Positions 44,601 through 56,262 of a DNA stretch of 64,000 nt are shown in pieces. The position numbers and the translations under genes are program-made. The stretch is from Aurelia coerulea (Eukaryota; Cnidaria; Scyphozoa; Semaeostomeae; Ulmaridae). The stretch's first letter is position 1. Every line of letters begins with the position of its first letter. Below the pieces are notes generated by a model that saw only the letters and a program-made list of their open reading frames with translations, had not been told where the DNA came from and made no database searches. Location of the stretch: the NCBI GenBank assembly GCA_039566865.1, contig CM076956.1, positions 14,643,511 through 14,707,510 on the forward strand. The letters run 5' to 3'.

Positions 44601-47600
44601 TTTCTATGGATTTAAAGATAGAGTGAAGAAAATTTTAGAAATTAAATGGGCTCAAAGACTCTCTCAAAGGTAACTAATCAGGCTACTAAATACCACCTCT
44701 TTAAATTCTTAAAATTTTATAGATGCAGATTGATTCATATCACAATAAGAAAATGGCTTTAAATAACGGACTCGTGGCGTAGCACTTCTATTTATTCTCA
44801 TAGCGTAGCTCTTCCATTCTACTCATGACCTATTTGTCATTATTTCTATTCTTTGTATGCTTCTGCTTTTACCATTTCTCCCTCTTGCATCACCGCCATT
44901 CCTTTGTATTCGATCTCAGTCTTTCGAATCTACTCTTCCTTTAACTCTGGTTATACTAATCTCACTACACTTGATAACGAACTTAGCTCAAAATGTCGTG
45001 AAATTATCATACTCCGTTCAAAGTATATTTCATGATACTTTGTAATTGTTTAGATTCATAACTAAATGGACATACTTGAAAAATAGAAACGTCAGGATGA
45101 ACGGCGCTGAACAGCAAATTGTCAACATCTTCCAAGTTCTCACGAATGGGGCCAAGGAGCCTAGAAGCAATGCACTCAGAGCAACTGAGAATGATATTGT
45201 CAGTCCTACAAGTGGTCTTCTCACTGGCCCAACATATTCCGACATCAGCACAAATGGGTAGACGATATTTCCAGTGATGAAGAAGCCCATCATGAAACGT
45301 AGAACTATGTAGACAATGAGATTTGGCGAGAAAGCACTTGCCAACCCAAGCAGAATTACAGCTGATGAACCTCCAACTATTGTCTTCTTTCTTCCAAACC
45401 TGAAATAGAATATACAAGACCGTAAATTCGTTGATGAAAAGCCGAGTGGTAATTCATTTTAGTGTTGTACTTTGCTTCTGAATCAAGCAAGCGAAATCCA
45501 CCAGCCAAATCTTTAGATCCATCCTTTCGTTTTAAACTAATGAGTATTTTCAGGGGCTCTTCTTCTGTTTCTAGGTGCCCAGTTGGCCCCAAAAAGTATT
45601 GAGATAGTAAACGAACTTACTTATCTGTTGACCATCCAAGTACGACAGCACCAATCGCCCAAGATATGAATATCACTGAGGTTGCCAGATAATTATATGG
45701 CTCTCTGTCACAATACAGATCAAACTGTGGAAAAGGAGATGAGTAAGTTATTGGAAGTTGGATTGATTTTGGAAGTTGGATTGACTTTAACTTTTTTGCG
45801 ACCAGCACGAGCAGAGCCAATCAAATACAGTAAGGCCTTGCATTCAAGAAACCACGTTTTCACACCTTAGCCTAGAAGGTTTCTTATATCTATGATAATT
45901 TTCGGTTTTTAGGCTTAAAATATCTTTTTATTTTCTGGAAAGTCCTGAAAAAATAGGTTACAACAAAAAGGCGTTGTTCATAGTTAGATTAGCAATATGT
46001 GCATGTTATCGATGATTGTCAAGAACATCAAATAAAATTAGGTAACAATCTGTTAAATCAAAGACATCTTTGCAGCAATTTTCTAATGAGCCATGCATGC
46101 AGTGGAATACTCCCCAGACCGTCAGACCAGGACTTAGTGTTGATCAAAATACAAGAAACTTCATTTAGGGTATGAGCCTTAAAGGACAAGTCCGGGGTTG
46201 GTATGATTGATGATAAAATACAAGATAATACTGCTATGAATGATGTATGATACTTTTTTCCACTATTTTTCGCCTTCTCCTTGTGAAATTACGTATTCAA
46301 ATAAGCAGTTTGAGCGAAGTGACGTCATATCATGCAAGCGAAAACGAGGCTGTGTGATTGTTTTTTTGCCTCTTTATCGTAGCAAGCCTCTGTATCGTAT
46401 TCTCATGCCATATTCAATGCATGAGTACACGACAAAGAGGCTAGCAGCGATTAAGAGACGAAAAACAATCACACAGCCTCGTTTTCGCTTGCGTGATATG
46501 ACGTCACTTCGCTCAAATTGCTTATTTGAATACGTAATTTCACAAGGAGAAGGCGAAAAATAGTGGAAAAAAGTATCATACATCATTCATAGCAGTATTA
46601 TCTTGTATTTTATCATCAATCATACCAACCCCGGACTTGTCCTGAGTTGCTTATAAGTAGGGGGGCCAATTATTTTTCAGAAGCAGAAAAGTTCCTTTTT
46701 TGTGGTTTCTTAAATGTGGGGCCTTACTGTGTGCGCGAACAGAGCCAGCCAAGCCAGCATGAGCAAATACGCATGTTCAGACCATTGGTCGCGCAACCAG
46801 ATTCAATTCAAACAAATGGCAATTATTTGCGTGACTGCTTTCATTCATTTTATCAATATTCATACACGCTACTCCTTTCAGTCTATTAACAAATGATTTC
46901 AAAGGAGAAAAAAGAGAATAAGTACCGAATGTCCAAAAAAAAGTACTCCCGTTTCAAAATTCATCAACATTTGATTACATAGCCGATCTTCAATTTTCTT
47001 TTTTTGTCAAGTAGATCAAGGACCAAACTGTTTTCCAAGACATAGCTGATCTTGCAATTAGTTAAAAAAATAGCGAAGTTAGCTCGTTTTAGGGCCACCT
47101 GGTTTTGAATCATACTGCAAAAAAGCACTGATGATTGCCAGATCAATTTCTTTGTGCATGTAAAACTTCTAGTTTAGTCATAAATGATAGAAATAAATGC
47201 ACACTATCATTTGAGACTTCAATGATGATAAAAAATCTGAAAAATGTGACTCTAAGGCAAGATTGGGTATTTTGCTTAAAAACTATAGCTCAAAATTAGG
47301 TTTTTCAACGTGTAGTTTGTCTACCTTGCTACGCCAAAAGCAGACATTTTATCATCTGTGAATATTTTTGGGTCTTTGACAAAGCAATTCAAAAGACAAT
47401 TCTATTAAAGGTTTGATGATCAATCTCTGGTGATCTTTTAAACAGGAGTCCTTTTTTTGGGACACCCGAGCATAGGTTCCAAATCTTTAAATCGGCGTAA
47501 AAAGGTGGGTGTAAAATTGTATGACCTGTGTCTTTTAATTGAATTGCTTGAAAGAAACTTTGGCTATTTATCTATAATTCTACCGTTGGACTTTTCAGCA

Positions 47601-50600
47601 ATCTCCAATTCTTTCGAAATTACAGCGTATTTTATATTTCAACTCATTTGAGGATGTCACGTCATCAAATTTCTAAATCGTAAACCAGAAGAGTGACAGA
47701 TGTTTGCTTGCTATCACATTGTAGGCATTCATAAACTATGGTTTTCTTAAAATTTGTTTCATGTTTCATCGACAAAGTTAGAAATTACGATGGTTTTAAG
47801 ATTTTTTCAATATTTTTCTTGAATCCTTAGAAAAGAATAAAAACACTCTAATTCTGAAAATATTGAAATTTTTTGAAAAGTCCAACGGTAGAATTAAAGC
47901 AAAGTAGATAAAGTTTCTTTGGAGCCGTTCAGTTTAAAGAAATAGATCATATAATTTTACACCCACCTTTTTAAAGATTTGAAACCTATGCTGGACACCT
48001 GGTAGTAAACAACTTTAATATGCTGCTCTACCAAGGGTCGTGTTTGGGTCTTGTAGGTTCAAAAGCTTTTTTCCAAAATCTGTTTAAAACGAGCGATTGT
48101 TTCATGTTCTCGAATGTTGTCAGGGATATCATTCCAATTTTTGAAACAAGAGAAGTAGAAACTTCGCTTTGCATATTCTGAACTAACATTGGGAATTAGC
48201 AGATCTCCATGATTTCTTGTTCTATACTCTGAAATTGTGGATCTTCAGTGAACTTAAGGCGAAGATTTTCGGGACAAAGGTCATGCAGAATTTTATATGT
48301 CATGACTCTCCTTTGTCAAAGGAGAGCAAAGACTTTACATTGAGCCATTCAAATTCCAATCGTCCTTATACTTGGCGTCCACTATTAGTTTCTTTATCCT
48401 TGTTTGCAATCGTTGCAGTTGGGATAGTGTGGTGTTGGAAAAAGTACTCCAAACAATGTCGCCATAGCGTAGATGGCTTTCAAAGAGAGCTTTGTAGACT
48501 TGGTCAAGTTTCCTTTGCTGAAGGATGTTTTTCAGCTTTCTCAGGGAGCTCTAGCCCCCTTCCAGCTTGTTTTGCATAGTTTTCTACTGCTATTTCCAAT
48601 TAAGGCTTTCGTCGATGTTGATTCCTAAATATTTTGTCTTGTCAACCCTTTTGATAACTTCATTATTGAGGACAAGATCTGGCAAATCATCACCTACCCC
48701 ATTCTGTTGTTGCCTATGGCCAGCTTATAACCATATAGTCACTTTTGCTCGCATTCAAATGAGTCTATTAATCCTCATTCAGTTCGATATTTTTTCCATC
48801 TCTTTTTTCAAATCTGTTAGAAGTTCATTGAGGTTTTCTGACACGATATGCACACATGTATCATCGGCATACAAATTTGGGTTCATGCTTTCCAGACAGT
48901 TCGCAAAATCATCAATGTATAGTATCAAAAGAAAGGGTCCCAACCACGAGTCCTGCAGAATACCACACTTTATACTGCTTATGCTGAAACTAGTTCCATC
49001 AAATAATAGAACTGCTCCTTATTGGTTAGATAAGAAATGAACCAGCTGTGGAAAGTACCGTCGGCACCATACTCTCGTAGCTTTGATAATAATATTTTGT
49101 GGTCCACGGTATTGAATGCTATTTTAAGATCAATTTTAAGAAATAGCTGCTTATCATAGTTTCTAAGGCTACGCGTTTCGACAAAATTTTACTTGCTTAT
49201 CTACGAGTCGCTTTGCATTTCTTTCCTCATTGCAAAGATAAGGTAGTGATCCACCATCCCTAGCTTATAGCACGTTCGCTCTCATAATGTAATTTGGGCG
49301 ATATGCAGCAAAGTGATCTACTGTATGAGAGTCTTGGAAGTATGGGGTGCACCATATTTCTCTAGAACAGCTACCCTAGTATAGTCATATTTGCTGCTCA
49401 AATTGGAACTCGGAATAAATAGATTTCATGCTTTTGGTGCGTGTGTCAACTTATCTTATTTCAAAAAATGCTTAATGCAAATAAATAGCTTCTAAATATA
49501 TAAAATAAGAGAAGCTAATCAATTTCGAAAATATTTACAACTATACAACTATACAAATATACAATATAACTAATCTAATCAAAATGCCACACTGTTTCAA
49601 TGATACTTCTTTACAGATCTTTTATGCTAATTAATTTTGATCGATATTGTGTTTTTCAAATTGACATGCGTTGCAATTGCATTGCATTCCATTAAAAATG
49701 TGTATCTTTTGAGCAGACTTTATTTCATTCGGGAGTCCATTCCATAGTACCAAAATTCGTTTGATTAGGTCTATGATGTAACAGATCATGTGGATTTCTC
49801 TGAGAGCGACTCAGATTAGCAGATGTTAAATCACAGTTAAATCAAATTAAATCATTGATCAAAATAATCTCTTTATCCTATGCATCTATAGTTTTAATGC
49901 CGCAAAACTCTCCTTGTCATTGCCCTGCATGGGGGGTCTGTACCAACAAATGACTATAAAGCTTCTATAGTGTTTCGAGGGCCGGCCGAGTGTTTGGCCG
50001 GCCAAATATTTGGCCACTAGGCCTACCCGTTTACACGAGACCTGCCTAACCGGCCGAATAATTGGACGCTTAGCCGACCTTCACTCGGTCACCTGGGGAA
50101 GTGGCCTTCTTGCGAACTGAGCCGGTCAAATTCGTGGGCGGCCTCGTGTAAACGCTCTCAGCCGAACAAAAATTTGCATGGTACCACATCGAGGATGGAA
50201 TGCTTTGAATAGGAGGCCAATGAAATATGGTCGCCAGAGAAACTGGCGCCAAATCCCAGTCAGTTTATCGGTTCATTGCTAATGCGCATGCCCATAAACG
50301 ATGGCCGGCCTCGTGTGAACGCGAATGATACTAGCCAAATATTTGCACGGTACAGCTAAACGACCAAATATTTGGCCGGCCAAGTACTCGAGCGGCCCCG
50401 TGTAAAAACGCAGCCCAAATTCGTAAAAGTGGAAACTTACGTAAGTTGATTGGTGAAAAGCATGTGCCGCAGGGAATTATCCCCCAGCACTCAGCATCAG
50501 ATGCTCTCTCGTTACATAACAATGCGGGCTGGCTGGGAAAGCATCAAGTGGCTTCATCTCCGATTACATTGCAATGACTTCATGCCATACCTGGCTCCGA

Positions 50601-52728
50601 TCAAATGACATTTTTAGACCAATCATGAGACATTCATTTTGAAACACGAGGTGTCATTCCCACGAAGAGCCACTCTTATCTATAATATCTGTGAGCTTCG
50701 GTTTCATCCCGTGGTATACACTCTTTTTTTTTTATAAGAATACTATAAATTTTTTCCAGCCTCAATATTCTTAAGAAATTTTTCGTTTTGAGCCTTAACA
50801 TATTCTTAAAGTATTCTTATTTTTTCAAATCTGATATGGTTTCAGGGGAACATAGTTCAAAGAAGTGTCATATCATTATGAAGAAATGGTCGAACGAAAG
50901 ACAAATTTAAGCAATTGTAACAATAAGAATGTTATGAGCATCGCAAAACAGGCAACTGCTGGAAAATGAGACACAAATATACGAGCTGAGGCTGAGCAAT
51001 ATTCTTATAATATTCTTAAAATTTGGATGATTCTGAGCCTGAATATTCTTATAAACAATATTCTTATAAAAAAAAGAGTGTAGGGGGCATGCCATCAAAG
51101 CTTTAAAAACATGCCTTTGTACCATTTTCTTCGTACCAATTTTTCAAATAATGGCTTATTTGTTCTTTATACCAAAATCGTTAAAATCGATGCACTATAT
51201 ACCGAAGTTGGAAAAATCGATACCGTTCCTGATACCAAAATCGTGAAAAATGATACCTTTCCCGATGGCACGTCCCCAGTACCCAAAATATAGATAGTGC
51301 CTCCAGGGGTTTCGTAGCAGGACTGTTGTAAGGAAATATCTTATGGGGGCAGTGGACTTGTTGGCTTAATGCATTGGAGATTATGCCTTCCCATAAAAAT
51401 TTAATTCGGAGTTGTGAAAAGGCAGGTATTAAGTTTTTCGATGATCTTATATTTGCAGTTTTTGATTTTGATGTGCTTCAAGACTTTGCTTATGCTATTG
51501 TTTGGAGGCCAACGCTCTTGTTTGGAGGCGGATGCAAGTTCGAGCTTTTCAGATTAATATTTCTTTTCTCAGAGCAACAGTATCAACAAAATGGTATCTA
51601 TAAAGTTGACTATCGAGGAGCATTTTGAGACTGATCAGCCATTGATTAAAGTTAAATTCACACCACTATGGACCCAGACCAAGCTGTCCCATACTTTTTC
51701 TGGGACACCCAGTATATAACATCGAATTGCCAGGAATACGGGGCAGATGCATTTTTAAAGAAAAGGTGACGGGAGGACGGGGCAGTTGGTTTTTCTGCAA
51801 TAATTCTTTACCGGGTGAGACTCCTGTGCAAATACCTTTTCTTCTCCTACACGTATTTTTATAAGAAACTGCCCATTCTTAGTTTCTTATAAAAAAAAAA
51901 TACGTGTACTCAGTCAAAGCGACATATTCTCTTGTTAAGTCCGCTCGGAGAATTCCCCCCAAATGGAAATCAGCGTTGACACGCGGGCAGGGGGCAGGGA
52001 ATACACTCTTCTTTTTTTATAAGAATACTATAAATTTGTCCAGCCTCGTTATTCTTAAGAAATTTTCGTTTTGAGCCTGAACATATTCCTAGAGTATTCT
52101 TCCTATTTTGCAAAGCTTCCAAAGGAAATAGCCTCCATCGAATAGAAACCAAGCTTTTAAAAAAACGAGATGCGTCAGTCATGCGATTCTCTGTTATAAA
52201 CATCGCAAAACAGGCAACAGTTGAAAAAAATGAGACACAAATATGCGAGCTGAGGCTGAGCAATATTCCTACAATATTCTTAAAAATTGGATAATTCTGA
52301 GCCTGAATATTCTTATAAACATCATTCTTATAAAAAGAAAGGAGTGTAGTTTTCACATGTTCATTGCATATTTGCGCGACCTTTGCGCGATAAGTCGAGA
52401 AAAAGTCAGTTTCAACAATTCATACCTGTGTAACAATTGAATAGTCCTTTGCTTCTGTATATGCCCAATCAGATCTAGGCATTTGGCATCTTGCTTGGTA
52501 TGAGTTACTTGCCAGTGAAAATGTGCCATTAAGGAAACACGTGGAGCTGTTCGTAACACATTTCCATGGCGGATTATGCTGCGAGAAGTAAGGCAGGAAA
52601 ATTAGCATCATTCCAGGCATCAGCAGAATGCATAATGCGATGTCGAAAAGAATCTGAAATTTCCCAAATTCACCGACAAACTTTAACAATTCATCAAGTT
52701 TATACTGTTGCTTCGGTTGCGCCTCCAT
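38650..52728 (-). CDS. SLC22-type transporter gene C, complete, eight exons
   Basis: Minus-strand exons: 52728-52426, 45724-45621, 45399-45076, 44573-44355, 42832-42698, 41337-41249, 39892-39784, 38914-38650. They sum to 1548 bp, 515 residues plus stop. The start MEAQPKQQYKLDELL was chosen by its likeness to the gene B start; an in-frame ATG 93 bases upstream seems leader. Exon 1 gives GEFGKFQ, helix 1 and an external loop with NSS and NGT sites. Exon 2 ends GWSTDK and continues FGRKK. Exon 3 has SEYVGPVRRPL, exon 4 IPESARWL, exon 5 YYGVSFAADDLGG, exon 7 STELYPTVIR, exon 8 LPETCDKDTSET. Phases equal those of gene B. Exon 6 is 18 bp shorter and exon 4 is 3 bp longer. Predicted twelve-helix organic-ion carrier; substrate not inferable. 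It converges on gene B across about 6.3 kb. Confidence 0.93.
38953..39230. mobile_element. Diverged copy of the MITE at 5943-6223
   Basis: AAAGGAGCTCCGTCTCCAAA and GGCTTGGGTGAAGCCACCAA match that element in order. It starts about 40 bp from the last exon of gene C, inside intron 7. Confidence 0.55.
40790..41215 (+). mobile_element. LINE 3' end: C-terminal ORF tail plus 3' UTR
   Basis: The frame carries LALIRPFGRSNPSNEVLTHL, LLMYGDKDLPDEVSRNIL and IHETGLN, related to 30435-30617. The 3' UTR GGGGTAGACATGATATTTTG and an AAAACAACAAC tail follow. It sits in gene C intron 6, opposite in strand. Another UTR-only piece lies at 41515-41600. Confidence 0.7.
42060..42680. mobile_element. Fold-back element, GGTCCGGCGTTTGA family, copy 2
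   Basis: CAATAATAAGGTCCGGCG at 42069 pairs with GCCGGGCCTTATTTTG at 42650-42667. It shares internal blocks with 32940-33775. It ends about 18 bp from the gene C exon 5 donor (42697). Confidence 0.65.
43180..44340. other. Gene C intron 4, LINE tail only
   Basis: 43850-44010 is a plus-strand LINE 3' end (AATAAATTGATAATAATAAT at the tip, as in 27040-27081). The rest shows no recognisable gene. The minus frame 43173-42833 is open into exon 5, but its upstream part lacks transporter motifs and is taken as intron. Confidence 0.5.
46183..46643. mobile_element. Long near-perfect palindromic MITE in gene C intron 1
   Basis: AGGACAAGTCCGGGGTTGG to CCAACCCCGGACTTGTCCT, with arms of roughly 200 bp almost without mismatch, centred near 46412. 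TTAA is on the left; the right copy is lost (GAGT). The mirror reading frames on the two strands arise from the palindrome, not from a gene. Confidence 0.9.
46650..47455. other. Gene C intron 1, nothing recognised
   Basis: No frame with known motifs, no clear inverted repeat. Confidence 0.4.
47462..47997. mobile_element. Fold-back element of about 535 bp
   Basis: GACACCCGAGCATAGGTTCC pairs with AACCTATGCTGGACACC. Inner arms AAAGGTGGGTGTAAAATTGT and TACCGTTGGACTTTTCA also pair. One arm recurs at 29395-29530. Confidence 0.8.
48040..49240 (-). pseudogene. LINE reverse transcriptase to C-terminus, degraded
   Basis: Minus strand from 49240: LREYGADGTFHSWF, then YADDTCVHIV near 48870, and downstream NWNDIPDNIREHETIARFKQ near 48100. 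This order fits a CR1/L2-type polyprotein, but multiple frame changes and stops intervene. It inserted in gene C intron 1 in the gene's orientation. Confidence 0.78.
49680..49850 (-). pseudogene. LINE C-terminal scrap
   Basis: Minus strand reads LWNGLPNEIKSAQKIHIFN, a typical last segment of a non-LTR polyprotein. Nothing else of the element remains. Confidence 0.55.
49976..50412. mobile_element. GC-rich MITE with GGCCGGCCAAATATTTGG repeats
   Basis: Both ends contain GGCCGGCCAAATATTTGG facing inward plus CGTGTAAAC motifs (CCGTTTACACG inside the left, CCCGTGTAAAAACG on the right). A single related end may lie at 63885-63905. The duplication was not resolved. Confidence 0.6.
50719..51080. mobile_element. 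TA-flanked MITE, CACTCTTTTTTT family, copy 1
   Basis: CACTC plus a T run plus ATAAGAATA, mirrored at the right end by TATTCTTATAAA and GAGTG, with TA on both sides. TATTCTTA motifs repeat inside. Probably a Tc1/mariner derivative. Confidence 0.85.
51110..51310. mobile_element. Partial MITE with ATACCAAAATCG repeats
   Basis: Repeats of TACC-AAAATCGTTAAAATCG type and GGCACGTCCCCAGTACCC resemble the G/C-run MITE family (4679-4997) in inverted orientation. Ends not resolved. Confidence 0.45.
51847..51908. mobile_element. 62-bp palindromic mini-MITE
   Basis: TACACGTATTTTTATAAG and its complement surround CAAGAAACTGCCC-like arms with TAAGAAAC. Apparently a very short relative of 11845-12184. Confidence 0.65.
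52004..52346. mobile_element. TA-flanked MITE, CACTCTTTTTTT family, copy 2
   Basis: Same ends and internal order (CATCGCAAAACAGGCAAC, GAGCTGAGGCTGAGCAAT) as 50719-51080. It stops about 80 bp before the gene C exon 1 donor. Confidence 0.85.
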
Positions 52729-54808
52729 CTTCCTACAATTTGCGTAACAAATTACTGTAATGGAGTTGGTCACAGAACAAAAGAACAAAAGATTACTTGC
52801 TACAGTTATACTACAATACAATATTGTTATGGTAACGCGCTCATAGGATAAATACAGGGGTCATGTCATGTCATGAGAAACAATGTGATTCAAAATTTTT
52901 CATCAAAATCGGCTTTTCAAGTCATGTGATCAATCTCTTGATAAAACATCTTTTGATTTCTCTAACATATCTCGCGCCATGCAAAGTTGTGTCATTGCCA
53001 TGAATGCAAAAAGTAGCATAATACTGTAACTTCCCAAGAGTATGGTCACATGACTCGAAATGGGTATTGCTGAAAAGGTCCTGAAAATGGGATCTGCGAA
53101 CGGGGAACATGACTTACGGTCGGACGGGGATCTGCCGCCCAGTATGTTGTATCCATTTCATGGGAGATTTCGCCAAAACATTTTTGAACATGGAATATAT
53201 TTCTTAGAACACTTAATACGTCCAAGGGCTCGATTAGCCTTTGTCTTGACAGTATGTTCACACTGCTCCGTATTCGTTTTTATCCGTTTTCATATTGATT
53301 CGTTTTACCTGTTAACGAAAACGATGAAGCGTTCACATTGCTCCGCTCCGGATAAAAAAGAAAATGCTGATGTGAATTTGAATAGACGTTGTGCGTTATG
53401 TGTTTATCCTCGGGAGTCACGTGACCGAGGTGCAGTGAAGCCTTTCAGTTCGAAGGAAGCTGAAGTGAGTTGTGATGATGAATTGAGACTAAACGTACAC
53501 GAATTCGAATTGATGAATAGAACTTGACACATCAGGACAGATGTGAATTTTGGAACTGGACTTATGATTTGATTGTCGATTGAGATGTAATATAGCGTAT
53601 TACATGCTTTCAGCGTGTCAAATTTGCCAAGAATACCAAGTATTGTATTTATTCGTCACTTTGTTTATTAGTAACAGCAGTTTTTCAAATTGGGGGACTG
53701 GGCTCTAGTACCCCTGTCTAAAAATAGCATTTGGGGGCATATTTTGAAGTGGCTCTATATCCAATATTTTTCAGCTTGTCAAACTGCTTGTGTTCACCAA
53801 GTATCATGCTTTTATCACAACAATCTGCTGTACTATTGCTACTTATTCATAAACATGGATGACGTCATAAATGAATGATGACGTCATACCTATAAATCAA
53901 AAGTGAGCAAAAATTGTAAATCTATACATCATTCGAAAGCACTGACTGTGTGCTATTCAAATATGCAATTTGTTTGGCAGTAGTAGCTACGAGAAAAAAA
54001 TTACAGCGGTCATAAGTGCATTTTCTCGAAGTTGATGACGTCACCAAAAAAGTTGACTTTCGGTCAAAATTTTTTTTGGCCCATCTTGGATTTAAAATCT
54101 CCATAGTCAATTGAGTGAAAATACGAAATAAAATTTGAGGTTAGCCACTTTGCCAGTTTTTTTGAGAAAAAACCCTGTCTAATACTGATTTAGTGTACGA
54201 AAGGATATGTTGTAGATATAGGTATAAATTATTATTACTTCGTGCGATTCATTTAATGTTGCGAACTTCTGGGTTTGAAGCGCTCGCGCGTTCGTGCTGC
54301 ATACTTTATCCTGGTTGAGTTTATTTTGCAGCATGTTAGCCCAGAATTATTCTTGAATTTTATATCAAGTGCTATGAAAACGAGACCACCGCTCTCTTTG
54401 AAATTGAGAGTTTTAGCGCCAAATAACTACAAAGCATTACACTCCAAGCATGACACTAACTTTTAGTGAGTCAGCCGTGTTTGTTGGTGATACGAAGAGG
54501 CTAAGTTGAAAGCCTCGATGAATCTCCCAAAAAGGGCTCCAGATCGCAAGCGCAGTAACGATTTACGTCACTTACGTAATATGCAAATTAGCTTGACCGT
54601 TGAGAACAAGGGAAGAAACAAAAGCAGCGATGCGCATGACAACGTAAGCCCCAACGTCGGTTCGCTCCCAACAAAGCTGAAACACAATATATCAAAACAA
54701 TAGGGTCAGCACTTCATCTCCCCAACAAGTGTTGAGAGAAGTTGTTCAAATTGGCGCGTGCTAAGCATGTTGTTGAGTTGTTGTTGTTGTTGTTGACCTA
54801 TATCAGTC

Positions 54809-56101
54809 TTGCCTGTTTTAGCCAGGGTCTTTGAAAAGCTTATTTATAACCAACTGTACGATTATTTGAACAAAAACAAACATCTATTTTCTAACCAATC
54901 TGGCTTCAGAGCTTTACACTCTGTTGTCACTTGCCTCCTTAACAACACAGATGACTGGTATGTGAACATGGACAATGGCAGATACACTGCAAATATTTTC
55001 ATTGATCTCAAAAAAGCATTTGACACCGTAGATCATGACATTTTACTTGCTAAATTGAGGAAGTATGGTATTGATAATCTTGAACTTACTTGGTTTACGT
55101 CTTATCTAACCAATAGAAAGCAATTCTGCAAAGTAAATGGGGTAGGTTCCAAAACAGAAGATATTCGCTGTGGTGTGCCGCAGGGTTCTTGTCTTGGCCC
55201 TCTTTTGTTTCTGATTTATATCAATGATCTTCCGTTTTCTCTGAAGAAAGGTAAAGTGACCATGTACGCTGACGATACCAGTATTTCTTACTCTTCTTCG
55301 AGCTTAGTAGATATAAACCAAACTCTGAATAGTGAACTGAATGATTTGAAGCGATGGTTGCAGGGTAATAAACTTTCTTTGAATGTTTTAAAAACTCAAG
55401 CTTTGATTGTAGGTTCCCAGCCCAAAATTAAGAAAATTACCGACAAGGCTGTTGATCATCCACTATTTTTTATTGGTGACTCGCAGGTTGAAAATGTAGA
55501 CCGAACAAAGTATCTGGGTGTGATAATCGATAGAAATTTGGATTGGGAAGAACACGTTTACAATCTCCGTACTAAGGTTTCTCGTGCAATTGGATTTTTG
55601 AAATATTCCAGGAAATTTTTACCTCAAAACACGTTGAGTGCAATGTATAGGGGTATCGTCGAGCCCCATTTTCGGTTCTGTTGTTCGGTGTGGGGGTGCT
55701 GTGGGGTGACTAAACTGCAAACCCTGCAGAAGCTGCAAAATCGAGCAGCTAGGATTGTAACTAAAAGTCGATTTGATACGCCTGCTATGGCATTAATTCG
55801 CAGTTTAAATTGGCCTACTGTAAATGACATTATCAGAAGCGAAACAGCTACCACAATGTACAAATCGCTAAATGGTCTGGTCCCGGAGTACCTTTCAGAC
55901 TTGTTCGAAAAAAATTCTACTCGAAATGTCAGAAAACTGAGAAACACCGATACTGATCTCTCGTTACCATTACGAAAAACTAACAATGGGCAGAGGGCTA
56001 TATCTTTTCGTGGACCTAAGCTTTGGAATCAACTTGAACCTGATGCTAAACAGGCACCCTCCCTTGCCACTTTTAAGAGAATAATCAAAAACTTGCCTTA
56101 A
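54809..56101 (+). CDS. CR1/L2-type LINE reverse transcriptase, 5'-truncated, open
   Basis: 430 codons without a stop. It shows LARVFEKLIYNQL, NQSGFR, FIDLKKAFDTVDHDIL (motif A), VPQGSCLGPLLFLIYINDLP, TMYADDTSISY (catalytic YADD), KTQALIVGS, YLGVIIDRNLDW and the C-terminal RAISFRGPKLWNQL...TFKRIIKNLP. The catalytic domain is nearly whole and only the endonuclease half is absent, so it could not move on its own. Its 3' UTR ends with a GAAAT repeat tail at 56225-56262. It is a different family from the LINE at 24543 by sequence and tail. Confidence 0.93.
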   Translation: MPVLARVFEKLIYNQLYDYLNKNKHLFSNQSGFRALHSVVTCLLNNTDDWYVNMDNGRYTANIFIDLKKAFDTVDHDILLAKLRKYGIDNLELTWFTSYLTNRKQFCKVNGVGSKTEDIRCGVPQGSCLGPLLFLIYINDLPFSLKKGKVTMYADDTSISYSSSSLVDINQTLNSELNDLKRWLQGNKLSLNVLKTQALIVGSQPKIKKITDKAVDHPLFFIGDSQVENVDRTKYLGVIIDRNLDWEEHVYNLRTKVSRAIGFLKYSRKFLPQNTLSAMYRGIVEPHFRFCCSVWGCCGVTKLQTLQKLQNRAARIVTKSRFDTPAMALIRSLNWPTVNDIIRSETATTMYKSLNGLVPEYLSDLFEKNSTRNVRKLRNTDTDLSLPLRKTNNGQRAISFRGPKLWNQLEPDAKQAPSLATFKRIIKNLP

Positions 56102-56224
56102 CGAGAATTCTTTTATTTTTTTTTTTTGTTAACTATTGTATAGTGATCTTTTGAATTAGTAAATGTTTTGCCACGGCCCCCTGAAAAGCAGTTCATATGG
56201 ATTGACGGGGCTACCGTGCCTAAA

Positions 56225-56262
56225 TAAATAAAAATGAAATGAAAATGAAATGAAATGAAATT
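56225..56262 (+). repeat. (GAAAT)n LINE tail
   Basis: GAAAT units follow AATAAATAAAAAT at the end of the LINE 3' UTR. Confidence 0.85.

Noticed and set aside
46240..46586. A matching pair of frames on opposite strands (MMYDTFFHYFSPSP)
   Set aside because: They are the two strands of one palindromic MITE.
53060..53527. 155-codon plus frame upstream of the LINE
   Set aside because: It overlaps the end of the GTTCACACTG inverted-repeat element and has no known motif.
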